This document shows, one piece after another, positions 52,937 to 63,837 of a stretch of 64,000 nt of DNA (the first letter of the stretch is position 1; each line of letters opens with the position of its first letter). Origin of the DNA: Jaltomata sinuosa (taxonomy: Eukaryota > Streptophyta > Magnoliopsida > Solanales > Solanaceae); contig QJPP01007236.1 of assembly GCA_003996215.1 (NCBI GenBank), forward strand, positions 1 through 64,000. Direction: 5' to 3'. A model generated the notes under the pieces. That model saw only the letters and a program-made list of their open reading frames with translations. It was not told where the DNA came from and searched no databases. The position numbers and the translations under genes are program-made.

Positions 52937-55462
52937 ATGCCAAGTACCCGAGGTTCGGGGGAACAAATTTTACCTTACGACCCCGAACTTGCGAGAACAT
53001 TGAGGCGGAATATGGCCGCACAATTAGACGCAGCAAGGATCGCTGCAGATCTGCAGGCCCAACAAAATTTGAATGCTGGTGGTCTGCAGGATGATGTGGT
53101 ACGGAATGATGAGGATCTCGATTTAGATGGAGCTGGCGCTACGGGCGCCATTATTGTTCCACCGCTACCGCCCGGAGCCAAGTTCAACATCACTAGCACG
53201 ATGATCCAACTGTTGAACTTGAGAGGAGTGTTCCGCGGTGTTGCTGCTGACGATCCAAACCAGCACTTGATGAATTTCGTGGGGATCTGCAAATCGTTTG
53301 AGCTGCCGGGCGTGAGTCAGACAGCGATCAGGCTCATATTGTTTCCGTTGTCTCTGTCTGATGAGGCAGCATTGTGGTTGACGGAGCTGACCCCCGACTC
53401 TATCGCAACGTGGGGCGAGTTGAGAGGAGCTTTCCTAGAAAGGTTCTTTCCTCCCTCTCGGATGATACAGTTGAGGGATGAGATTAGTAATTTCAGGCAG
53501 CAACCTCACGAAGCACTGCACGAGACTTGGTTGCGATTTAAGAAAAAGCTGACACAGTGCCCCAACCATCAGCTGAACAACGAATTCTTGATGCAGACAT
53601 TCTACAGGGCACTAAATTCGGCTACCAAGCCAACATTGGACAACGCAGCCGGTGGAGCGTTTATGGGTTGCACTTTTGCCGACGCCACAGCTATTTTGGA
53701 CAGGCTCACCAAGACCAACAGAGCCTGGAACACACGGGATTCAGAGGTTGCAGCTAGCACCTATACAGTTGGCATGTCAGCAGAGCAGCGAAGGAAAGAG
53801 GAGGAGCGCGACCAAGACATGGCACACCTGAAAACACAGTTGGATCTCCTGACAAGGCACTTGACGTCAGGAAGTATAGAGAAGGTACAAGCTGTGGGTT
53901 CCCAAGTTATAGAGACTGAGGAAGCGAATTACTTGGGGGGTTTCCAGGCCAATGGCCAGGGAAACCAAGGTCGGAATTATCAGCGAGACAACCACTATGA
54001 GAAAAGTGGTTACAAAGAGCGCGACCAAGGAAACTGGAAGAACAACACCGATAGAGGTGGGTTGTATATACCACCTGGTAATCGGGATAAAGCTGGCAGC
54101 AAGGCTGAGACGTCCAAACTTGAGAACATGATGTCGAAGATGCTGCTTAAGGTGGAATCGACTGACTCTGGGGTAAAGGCAATGCGGAATGAGCTATCAA
54201 CATTGAGTCTGGTAGTGGAGTCACACTCAACCGCTATCAAGCAACTAGAGCAGCAAGTGGGTCACATCTCGGCATCTCTAAACCCAAGGAAAACAGGTAC
54301 CTTGCCGAGCGACACCACTCATCCGAGGAATGATGCAAGCTGTATGGCGATCACCACAAGGAGCGGAAAAATATTACCGGAATCACATCCGGTAATTCAT
54401 GCTCAAGGTGATATTGCGGATGATGAAGAGGCGGTAGAGGAGGAAACTCCAAAGCCCACGGAGAAACGCAAAGAAGCTGAAAAGCTTCCAACTATGATGT
54501 TTCAACACCCACCCCCCTTCCCCCAGAGGTTGAAAAAGAAAGCTGACGATGGTAAGTTCCTGAATTTCATGACCATGCTGAAACAAATCTCAATAAACAT
54601 ACCATTGGTAGAAGCGCTGGAAAAAATGCCCGGTTATGCCAAGTTCATGAAGGACTTGATTACAAAGAAGCGGACGGTAAGTTTTGAGCTGGAAGACAAC
54701 CTCCATCACTGCAGCGCTATTTCCTCTAGATCGTTAGTGGAAAAGAAAGGAGATCCAGGTGCGTTCACTGTTCCATGTACCATCGGGAAGCTCAACTTCG
54801 GAAGAGCTATGTGTGATCTTGGTGCTAGCATCAATTTGATGCCGCTAGAAGTGTATAACAAATTGGGTTTGGGAGCTCCTAAACCAACGTCCATGAGAGT
54901 GATGATGGCGGACCGTTCGGTAAAGCGACCCGTAGGGATATTGTCTGATGTGCTGGTCAAGATTGGTAAGCTTATATTCCCGGCCGACTTTGTGATCTTG
55001 GATTGCGAAGTGGACTTCGAAGTTCCCATAATCTTGGGACGACTATTGCTAGCCACAGCAAGAGCATTGGTTGACATGGAGAAAAACGAACTGACCTTCC
55101 GATTGAACAATGAAGTGGTCAAGTTCGATGTGTCTAAATTGATGAAGCAACCAAGTGACATGAGGGTGGTCGCGGTCATCAATGCCATTGAGGAACCTCC
55201 TGCGGATGTGCACCTCGAGGAGAAGTGTTTGGTCGAGACTCTAGCTGTTGTAAGAAGTATGGCGCGAGAGCGTAAACATGTAGAGGAAGGCGGTGAAATT
55301 CAATCTAGAAAACGAAAACACCGCAAGAGAATCTGCAAAGAAAGAGCGAAGAAGTTGTCGCGACTAGCGATGGAGCCGAAAGAGGAAGCTGGAACGCCAC
55401 ACTCCATCGAGTTCTCTTGTTTTGGAGACCCTGGCGGTCTCCAACATCATTCCAAAATCTGA
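52937..55462 (+). CDS. Gag-protease polyprotein of element C, intact
   Basis: The first ATG is at 52937 (MPSTRGSGEQILPYDPELAR); the frame also extends upstream to a TTG at 52931. The product is 841 residues. The gag domain covers residues about 60-230 (AALWLTELTPDSIATWGELR, FLERFFPPSRMIQLRDEI, HETWLRFKKKLTQCPN), followed by an Asn/Gly/Arg-rich region without CCHC knuckle. The PPPFPQRLKKK block and AITTRSGKILPE come next. Retropepsin has CDLGASINLMP near residue 626 and VPIILGRLLLA. After VETLAVV it leaves homology with element B and ends in about 70 residues of new, strongly basic tail (SRKRKHRKRICKERAKK), which looks like a nuclear-localisation or RNA-binding stretch. No stop or frameshift interrupts it, in contrast to every other retrotransposon frame in the window. 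Confidence 0.92.
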   Translation: MPSTRGSGEQILPYDPELARTLRRNMAAQLDAARIAADLQAQQNLNAGGLQDDVVRNDEDLDLDGAGATGAIIVPPLPPGAKFNITSTMIQLLNLRGVFRGVAADDPNQHLMNFVGICKSFELPGVSQTAIRLILFPLSLSDEAALWLTELTPDSIATWGELRGAFLERFFPPSRMIQLRDEISNFRQQPHEALHETWLRFKKKLTQCPNHQLNNEFLMQTFYRALNSATKPTLDNAAGGAFMGCTFADATAILDRLTKTNRAWNTRDSEVAASTYTVGMSAEQRRKEEERDQDMAHLKTQLDLLTRHLTSGSIEKVQAVGSQVIETEEANYLGGFQANGQGNQGRNYQRDNHYEKSGYKERDQGNWKNNTDRGGLYIPPGNRDKAGSKAETSKLENMMSKMLLKVESTDSGVKAMRNELSTLSLVVESHSTAIKQLEQQVGHISASLNPRKTGTLPSDTTHPRNDASCMAITTRSGKILPESHPVIHAQGDIADDEEAVEEETPKPTEKRKEAEKLPTMMFQHPPPFPQRLKKKADDGKFLNFMTMLKQISINIPLVEALEKMPGYAKFMKDLITKKRTVSFELEDNLHHCSAISSRSLVEKKGDPGAFTVPCTIGKLNFGRAMCDLGASINLMPLEVYNKLGLGAPKPTSMRVMMADRSVKRPVGILSDVLVKIGKLIFPADFVILDCEVDFEVPIILGRLLLATARALVDMEKNELTFRLNNEVVKFDVSKLMKQPSDMRVVAVINAIEEPPADVHLEEKCLVETLAVVRSMARERKHVEEGGEIQSRKRKHRKRICKERAKKLSRLAMEPKEEAGTPHSIEFSCFGDPGGLQHHSKI

Positions 55463-56963
55463 GTCACATCGACTTCACAGGTATTCCTTTATTCTCACAG
55501 TTTTTAGTTTGCATATATATGCATTGGGGACAATGCATGAGTCTAAGTTGAGGGTGTTGGGAAACCTGTGAGTCACCACCGAGGGTTTTGTTGCCGATTT
55601 CTTTTCCCTCCGGTGTGCTATCTAGTAGAACCGGCATGTTTAGGTTGTTATTTTAATTTTTTTTTTTAGTGTCTATAGTGATGAGCATGGCGTTTTTCTT
55701 GACTAAAAATGAGGCTCCTTTAAAAATTTTCTGGTTTTATACTTATGTTGAAACAATTGACTGTCTGGATCCTTGAATGTCATTGTGTGAATATGGTTAG
55801 AATGAGTATGCTTAAGCCGAGCGGTTGTTTGATAGTTAGTAGCGATATAGTTTCTTGGTGCTAAGAGTGTGTGAGATTAATTGTTATAAATTCTTACTCT
55901 GTGCATGTATCTAGAACTTGCCCGGTCTATTTTGTTAAGTTTGAAGTTGGTTGCTTAGGAAAGGATCACAGGCTCTTTTTGTGTGCAGTCCACTTAACCT
56001 AAAAGACCGTCCAAATATAAATAATCCCTTGATCCCTGTTTGAGCCATAATTGACCTTATTCTTTCAAAAACCTGTCACCATTCCTGTTTAACTTTGAAT
56101 CCCTATTTTGGCCCTGGTCCTTCCTTGGACATCGTGCACCTCAACTCAGGCAATCAACCTAAGTTGAGGGTGGCTACTATAGAGGTAAACCCTGTTTGGC
56201 CCTGGTCCTGCATGGACATTGTGCACCTTAACGCAGGCAATCAGCCTAAGTTGGGGGTGGCTACTACAGAGGTGAATGATAAGAAAAAGATGATGGAGAA
56301 GATTGGTTTTTGAATAGAATGAAAATCCGGGTGTGCGCCTAAGAAAAGAAAAGAAAAATAAAAAAAAAAAAGAAACAAAAAGAATTGTCAATAAAGAGGC
56401 CGCACCTGTATCTAGAATCAAGGAAATAAAAAGGTGAATAAGGATGGATAAAGTGAAGTTATGTGGTGATAAGATGTAAATAGTTCCAAGGAGGGCTTAG
56501 TCACTAACCCCTAAATGTATCATACCTGCACCCGAAGCCTCATTACAAGCCTAAACAAGTACTGTAGTGATCCTGAGTAGCTTTCTGAAGAACCAAAATA
56601 GAATAGTAAGGGCAAGCCTATGGTATCGCATGTGCATTGTTTGAAATTGTTGTGAGTGTGAGCGCTTACCGAGTCCCAAATCTTGTGTGTGAGATTTCTT
56701 TGTGGTGAGGGCACCAAGATGTCTATATTGTCTATTGATTGTTAGGATAGCTGCATATGTGTATGCATAATATTCTATCATATCGGAATGACATGTTTGG
56801 ATCCTTGCAAGTTAGTGTTTCATACATACGTGTGCTACGAGGGAGCCTGATTTAATTGAATAAGTCTAGATTGACCATGAAGTGCTATAGACATGAGTTC
56901 GTGTTCTTAGTTGAGTCGTATTATTGTTTTATGTTATGTTGCTTGAGGACAAGCGAACGTTTT
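55463..56963 (+). other. Element C 3' non-coding region with repeated PPT-like motifs
   Basis: No ORF of note. AAGTTGAGGGTG occurs at about 55545 and 56160, and AAGTTGGGGGTG at about 56249, in addition to the true tract at 56964. The segment 56106-56285 is an imperfect tandem duplication of about 90 bp (TTGGCCCTGGTCCT, ACATCGTGCACCT, GGCAATCA). Matches blocks in the 3' region of element B. Confidence 0.75.
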
Positions 56964-56976
56964 AAGTTGAGGGTGT
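56964..56976 (+). other. Element C polypurine tract
   Basis: AAGTTGAGGGTGT directly before the 3' LTR start TGATGTG. Confidence 0.88.
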
Positions 56977-58299
56977 TGATGTGACGCTAATTTATGTCAC
57001 TTTCGACTCCTTTTTACTAAGAACAATCGTACGTTTTCAAGCAACCATTGTTGTTTTTGATGTTTTTATGTTGTATTTGTAGGAAATGGAAACAAACACG
57101 GAAACGGAAGAAAATACGCAAAAAACAACATTCTGCCTAAGAGTGACGGCCTGAGTGACGGCCCGTCACAGGTGTGACGGTCCATCACTGGGACCGTCAA
57201 CTTGAGGCAGTGTTGCTGCCAAGCAGTGACGGCCCAGGCGACGGTCCGTCACTGCCCTGACGGTCCGTCAAGCCTGGCCGTCACGCTTAGGCAGTGACTT
57301 CAAGCGGCGACCCGCGTTTTGGGGATTCCTAGCCCGTTTTGGATTTGGTTTCTTTGGCTCCTATAAATACCCTATGTTAGGTTTATGTTATGAATTATTC
57401 ACTCATTAGTTCTAAAACACGTTTTAAGTATTTTTGAGAGCAAACAACACGGTTCATTTGTATTGAACTCGTGTTCTTGATTCTTTCGTGAGTTCTTGGT
57501 ATTTCTTGCTCTTGGATATTGGAAGATTGATTGTTTTCATTATATTGTAAGACTTTTCTTCCCTTTATTATGAATACAACTATTTTCTCTTATTTATCGT
57601 GCATGAGTAACTAAAACTCCCGCAACTAGGGTTGTGGGAGCCATGGAAACGTAGCAATATAGATTTCGGGTAGCGTTGGGTTCGATATATGTATTGTCAT
57701 GTTGTTAATCATTCAATTAGTCACGTTTTCTAGTGGTTGCAAACATTAGAACATGCCTAGGTTTTATTTGCTTGAGTAAAGAAGTTAAAACCGGGAAAAC
57801 TTGATTAACGACAAGGATTCGAGACTACCAACTCTCGTCTTAAAGATTAATGCCGTAACTGGATTAGTCTACTTGATGTTAGGAGTGAGAGCTAAAAAGC
57901 ACATCTTTTTGAGATCGAAAGAAGATAAAAGGAAATTTGTTTATTTGGTCGAGAGACGTTTAGACGATACAATTGACGCAATCACATCGTGACAAGCATA
58001 TAGAAAGAACCCGGTTAAGCCTAGAATCGACATTGTTACAAAAGCCATGGTGAACACGTCCCTAGTTCATTCTCTCTTACTGATTATTCTCTTACATTAT
58101 TGTTGCTTTTGTTTACGATTTGTTCACAAAAACCCCCCTTTTTATTTATCGGAAACAATTGACTACGAGTTACTTAATTCACTAAAGGCTTGATCTTCAC
58201 CATATTCTCTGTGGGATTCGACCCCAACCTTGTTGGGTTCTTTACTTGACTACGATCGCTTACGCCTCGTTAATTTGAGGTGTAGTTTGAGCGTTATCA
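56977..58299 (+). repeat. Element C 3' LTR
   Basis: 1323 bp, differing from the 5' LTR by scattered substitutions and by homopolymer length (6 C against 13). The palindrome array is at 57140-57300. Ends GAGCGTTATCA followed by GGTTG. Confidence 0.92.
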
Positions 58300-58304
58300 G
58301 GTTG

Positions 58305-58795
58305 GCTTCAGGAATCACGGATGGGTTCTATGAGTCGTAGATTGAACCACGGCTCGTGGTTCCTGGCCAAAGAGTCAAGCTGCAGAAGGTATTCTACGAG
58401 TCAATAGTACGGGCCGTAGAATTGATTATGGTCCGTGGATCCAACTCATTATTTTTGAAGGACTAGACAGGCCTCTGATCAGGTTCCACGAGTCAACAGG
58501 ATGGTTCGTAGTTTAAATTACGGTCCGTAGACTTGACTCGTGGTTCCTGAGAATCAGTCAGTCTTCAGGTCTGATTCCACGAGTTGACAGGATGGGCCAT
58601 AGACAGAACTATGGTCCGTAGAACCAACTCGTGGTTCTCATACCAGACACTAAACTTGGTAGACTTAGACCACGACTCTACTCCACGTCTTGTGGTTCAA
58701 ACCACGGTCCGTTGTTTGGACCCTTAATCTCTAGAAAGTTCAAAATTTTCAGATTTCTTAAGTTTAAAAGTTGGATAGAATTCTAGGGTGTTAAA
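58305..58795 (-). repeat. Element D left LTR, piece 3
   Basis: Resumes after the C target duplication with GCTTCAGGAATCACGG and ends GGGTGTTAAA at 58795 before the polypurine tract. Rich in CACGGTCCGT, TACGGGCCGTAGA and TCCGTGG palindromic motifs up to about 58720. Confidence 0.82.
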
Positions 58796-58808
58796 ATATC
58801 TCCCCCTT
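58796..58808 (-). other. Element D polypurine tract
   Basis: AAGGGGGAGATAT on the element strand, identical to element A. Confidence 0.85.
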
Positions 58809-59027
58809 GGAATTGTTAGTCCTCAAATGAAGACTAAGCAAGGAAAACTAGAGAGAAAACAACCCAACCACACATCAAAACATGAAAACTCAAGGATAAC
58901 ATGAAAACTGATCTTTTCAACTTAAAACATAGCTGAACTAACTTCGGAAAACATGAATGCATGCTAGAATCATGAGAGAACTGATGGGATAGAATCGGAG
59001 GGACATACTTAGGAGAAAACTAATACC

Positions 59028-59441
59028 TCAAGTTGAAACTGGATCAGAAGGAAAGAGATGGGGGTACTTGGCTTTTATGGCTGCTTTTGCCTCCCAAGTA
59101 GCTCCCTCAACTAGCTGATTTCTCCAAAGGACCTTCACCGAAGTGACTTCTTTGTTTTTCAACCTCCGAATCTGACGATCAAGAATCTCCACACGAACTT
59201 TCTCATAAGTAAGGTTATCCTTCACACTCACATCTTTCAAAGGAACAATCAAGGTCAGATCACCAACACACTTTTTCAACATTGAAACATGGAAAACTGG
59301 ATGAATCGCTTCTAAATTCGATGGAAAATCCAACTCATAAGCAACACTACCAACTCTTCTCAGAATCCGATAAGGACCTACATAGCGGGGAATGAGCTTC
59401 CCCATCTTCCCAAATCTCATCACACCCTTCATGGGTGACAC
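59028..59441 (-). pseudogene. Element D integrase end and chromodomain
   Basis: Open for 137 codons: MSPMKGVMRFGKMGKL, YVGPYRILRRVGSVAYEL, HPVFHVSMLKKCVGDL, then the chromodomain DRQIRRLKNKEVTSVKVLWR, LVEGATWEAKA and KYPHLFPSD. It is the best-preserved chromodomain in the window and supports the Tekay/Del assignment for D and, by similarity, A. Confidence 0.85.
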
Positions 59442-59449
59442 TTTCAGAA

Positions 59450-60395
59450 ATACTCAATCATCAACGTCAAACTCCAACTCTCTCCTTCTCACATCCGCAT
59501 ATGATTTTTGATGACTCTGAGCGGTCTTTAACCTCTCCCTAATAATCTAAACCTTCTCCATAGTCTCATGAACTGAATTCGGACCAATCAAAGATGCCTC
59601 ACCTACCTCAAACTAACCAATAGGAGATCTATACCTCTACCCATAAAGTGCCTCATAAATAGCCATTTGGATGCTAGAATGGAAGATGTTACTGTAGGAA
59701 AACTCGATAAGAGGTAAGTGATCATCCCAATTACTTTTGAAATCAATCATACAAGCTCTCAACATATCCTCCAAAGTCAAAATAGTATGCTCTGCCTGGC
59801 CATCCATTTGAGGGTGAAAAGTTGTGCTAAGTTTCACCTAAGTACCAAGACCTCTCTGAAAAGACTTCTAAAATTGGGATGTAAACTGAGTACCCCTATC
59901 CGAATTGATAGATAATGGAACACCATGCAGTCAGACTATCTTCTAGATGTAGAGCCTGTCATAATCATCCGCTGAATCCGTAGTCTTAACAACCAAAAAG
60001 TGGGATGACTTAGTCATCCGGTCGATAATGACCCAAATCGAATCATGTTTCCTTCACATACGAGGCATCCCAGTAATGAAGTCCATATTGATCGCTTCCC
60101 ACTTCCAAGTAGGAAGATTGATATCCTGAGTCATACCACCCGATCGTTGATGCTCCACTTTTACTTATTGATAGTCGGGACACTTAGCCACAAAACCTGC
60201 TATGTCCCTCTTCATGCCATTCCACCAATAGACTTCCCATAGGTCACAATACATCTTGGTGGCACCGGGGTGAATATAATACTTGGAGCTATGAGCCTCT
60301 GTCAAAATTTGCTATCTCAACCCATCTACATCGGGAACATATAATCGACCGTGATAACGGAGCACACCATCTCCCTCTTGGGAGAAAACCTCAAC
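59450..60395 (-). pseudogene. Element D integrase
   Basis: Fragments in the expected order: zinc-binding region at about 60150-60290, core at 59850-60110, and the last core part STTFHPQMDGQAEHTILTLEDM with the catalytic Glu, then LPLIEFSYSNIFHSSIQM. Many stops; the second catalytic Asp region (about 59880-59930) is changed. Clearly non-functional. Confidence 0.75.
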
Positions 60396-60401
60396 CCTTT
60401 G

Positions 60402-61870
60402 CTAATGGATTATACCCTTTAGCTGAAGCAAAATAGGATCACTGTCTTGCTTTTCTTTCACTTCAGCTACCAAAGATGATTCAGAACCATTTTGAACAAT
60501 AACACCGCCTTCCATCAAATCCATAAGATGAACTCCCAAACGAGTAAGTCGATGAACATCCTTGGCTAATTCCTTCTTTTCGTCCTCAACCGAAGACACA
60601 CTACCCATAGACGACCTACTAAGAGCATCCGCCACAACATTGTCCTTACCCGAATGGTAAAGCACACTCATATCATAATCCTTAAGAAGCTCCAACCATC
60701 TCCTTTGATGAAGATTTTATTCTTTTTGTGTGAACACATACTGAAGACTCTTATGATTGGTGAACACATCCACATGAACACCATACAATTAGTGTCTCCA
60801 AATCTTCACAGCAAAAACCACGGCCGCTAACTCAAGATCATGAGTAGAGTAGTTTTTCTCATGAATCTTAAGTTGTCTCAAAGCATAAGCAATCACCTTA
60901 CCACGCTGCATCAACACACAACCCAAACCAATCCTAAAAGCATCACAATACACAACAAAGTCATCTAGGCCATTGAGTAGAGACAACACAGGAACGGTGT
61001 TCAACCTAGTCTTCAGTTCCTGAAAGTTCTTCTCACATAGATCAGACCAGTGAAATTTTACCTTCTTCTGAGTAAACTGAGTCAATGGGGCAGCAATGGA
61101 AGAAAATTCTTCCACAAATCTCCTGTAGTAACCAACCAAATCCAAAAAGCTCCTAATATCATATGGGGAAGTGGGTCTAGACTAGTTCTTTACTGCCTCG
61201 ATCTTTTGAGAATCAACTCGGATATAATCTCTAGTTACAATATGACCCAGAAAAGTAATAGACTGCATCCAAAACTCACACTTGCTAAACTTAGCGAATA
61301 ATTGTCGGTCTTTGAGCGTTTGCAACACCACTCTCAAATGGTCCGCATGCTCCTTCTTACTCCGAGAATAGATAAGGATATCATCAATAAATACAATCAC
61401 AAACATACCCAAATACTGCTTGAACACACGATTCATCAAATCCATAAAGGCTGTGGGAGCATTCGTTAGACCAAAAGACATCACAACAAGTTCATAATGA
61501 CCATATCGAGTTCTGAAGGCTGTCTTCGGAATATCACACTCTCGAACACGAAGCTAATGATAATCGGATCTAAGGTAGATCTTGGAGAAGAAACTAGCAC
61601 TCTGAAGCTGATCAAACAAGTCATCAATCCTAGGAATGAGATACTTATTCTTGATTATGACCTTGTTCAACTGACGGTAGTCGATACACATTCTAAGGGA
61701 ACTATCTTTCTTTCACACGAATAAGGCTGGAGCACCTCATGGAGAGATGCTGGGTCAAATAAAACTCTTATCAAGGAGATCCTTCAACTGATCCTTCAAT
61801 TCCTTAAGCTACGCAGAAGCCATTCTACATGGAGGAATAGAGATAGGATTCATATCTGGGAGAAGATCTA
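60402..61870 (-). pseudogene. Element D reverse transcriptase and RNase H
   Basis: The RT first half (61500-61870) is readable with several stops. At 61182-61484 MSFGLTNAPTAFMDLMNRVF and FVIVFIDDILIYSRSKKEHADH keep the catalytic IDD, and HIVTRDYIRVDSQKIEAVKN follows. A stop at about 61180 separates this from DLVGYYRRFVEEFSSIAAPL and RNase H (VYCDAFRIGLGCVLMQRGKV, HDLELAAVVFAVKIWRH). The tail YHSGKDNVVADALSR and the linker run to 60402. D is thus less damaged in the RT core than A or E. Confidence 0.82.
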
Positions 61871-62023
61871 TCCCAAAGTCAATATCCCACTCGGGAGGGA
61901 CTCCGGGCAAATCATCGAGGAACACTTCTGGAAATTCATTCACAACAGGAACTGACTGGAGAGATGGGGTTTCAAACTCCATGTCCATAACCCAAACTAT
62001 ATGATAAACATAACCCTTAGAAA

Positions 62024-62431
62024 TTATCTTCTAGCTTTAAGATAAGATATGAAACAACCCTTCGAGGATGGAAGACTACCTTGCCCTTCTAAGACAGGTT
62101 CATTCGGAACCTTGAAACTGATGACTCGAGTACGACAATCAACCGAGGAATACCATGAATACAAACAATCCATATCAAGAATAACATCAAAGTCAGTCAT
62201 CTCCAACTCTACTAGATCCGCTGAAGTGACTCTATGAAAGACTGAGATAGGGAACTTTTGATAGATCATTTTGGCTAGGACTGACTCACCAACAGGGGTA
62301 GAAACACAAAAAGGTTCTAAAAGATGATCCGTACAAACCTTGAACTTGCAAGTAACATAAGGGGTCACAAAAGATAAGGATGCATCTGGATCCAATAAAG
62401 CATACACATCAAAAGAGAAGATTTTCAACAT
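62024..62431 (-). pseudogene. Element D aspartic protease
   Basis: FDVYALLDPDASLSFVTPYV as in element A, with the same Asp in place of the active-site Gly, CVSTPVGESVLAKMIYQKFP and FDVILDMDCLY, where the usual G-M-D-W has become D-M-D-C. The shared DPD change means either a common inactive ancestor copied by helper functions or a real feature of the subfamily. Confidence 0.78.
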
Positions 62432-62439
62432 ACCAGTAA

Positions 62440-63626
62440 CAACATCTGGGGAACTCTGCTGGTCCTGACGAGAGGATATGGCGTAAAGGTGGTTTTGACA
62501 CTGACCACCAGAACTAGAAGTTGTGCCCTGCTGGACTGGTCGACCTCCTGGGGCTGCTGGGGCAGACTGAGTCCTACTACCTCTCTTTACCTTCTTAGCT
62601 GAAGGAAAATCCTTAATCTGATGTCCGGCCTGACCACACCCGAAGAAACTACCTGAACCGGCTAAACACTCACCAATATGACTTCTACCACACTTGTTGC
62701 AAGAAGGGTAAGGATTACCCTTTGCACCACTCCCCTGTGAATAGGAACCAGCTCCTCTACCGGTCTGATCATGATGAGGCCTGGGGGCCTGGGGGCCTGG
62801 GTAGAAGCACTAGCTAAAGAATGAACGAGTCTTGAGGATTTCTTCTAAAATGAAGAGTGATGTCTGCATCCAGACCTCTGATAGCCAAAGACTGAACTCT
62901 CTGATCTACCCCTCTTATTCTCCCTTGCCTTCTCCCTTATCTTATCTCCCTTGATCTGTTGGGCATAAGTCATAAGTCGGGAAATATTCATGTCACCCAA
63001 AAGCATCGCGGACCTACATTCTTTCTTCACCGAATCTGACACTCCATAAACATATTTACTTATCTCATCCCACGGGTCAGCCACCATGGAATGAGCATAC
63101 CTAGAAAGCTAGGTGAACTTTAACTCGTACTCCTGAACTGACATAGAACCTTGCGTCAAATTCAAAAATTCTTCGATCTTAGCCAGCCTCAACTCCCTTA
63201 AAAAGAACCAATCAAGAAACAAACTTTCAAAGCATTCCCAAGTTATAGGGACCACGTCTCTAGTTCTAGCATCTTTTCATTGAATGAACCAAATATGAGC
63301 CACATTCTTAAGTTGACAGAAAGCTAGCTTAATACAATCAACACCACCCACTTGCATCACACCAAAGATCTTTTTTACCTCATCCAAGAAATTTTATGGA
63401 TCCTCACCAACCTTCGAACCCCAAAACTCAGGTGGGTGCATGCGAACAAAATCTCAAACTCGGCCGCTACTCCACCTTGAGGGTGGGCGGGGATAGGAGT
63501 CTGCTGATTGGCCTGTGTAGCCATAGTCTGAGCTAGCATATGAATAACATTTCTGAACTCCACATTTGTGACCTCGGGGTCTGGAATAGAAGGGTTAGCA
63601 TTTTGGGCATTAGCTTGGCGAGGCAT
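62440..63626 (-). pseudogene. Element D gag
   Basis: ATG at 63626 (MPRQANAQNANPSIPDPEVT, EFRNVIHMLAQTM). A frame change near 63460 is followed by stops; 62845-63087 is open again (WDEISKYVYGVSDSVKKECR, GDMNISRLMTYAQQI). The zinc knuckle near 62600-62650 has its last Cys changed to Phe. It is the gag counterpart of 34525-35682 in A. Confidence 0.76.
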
Positions 63627-63837
63627 AAAATGCCAATGAGGCTTAATCTAAAATGTAACAAGAATGGATTAGAGGAGTAATAGAGTTAAACTCTACTGCA
63701 CGATACTGATCATGAAAGAAGTGAACTTTTCCTAAGACATCTCATAGCTTCCCTCTCATAAGTGTGGCGTGCTTCACACACATGAAAGAGACTCTACTCA
63801 ATACCACTTCGGACACCCTAGGACTCTTGAACCTGAG

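Larger units (their letters stand above)
51479..58299 (+). mobile_element. Element C: pol-less Athila-type element with intact gag-protease
   Basis: 6,821 bp, LTRs 51479-52807 and 56977-58299, TSD GGTTG (51474-51478, 58300-58304). Between them: tRNA-Asp-type primer site, one 842-codon gag-protease ORF, about 1.5 kb non-coding, polypurine tract. RT, RNase H and integrase are wholly absent. Near-identical LTRs, perfect TSD and an open ORF show a recent insertion, so it must have been moved by enzymes supplied in trans. Its LTR family also includes the solo LTR at 22035. Confidence 0.93.
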
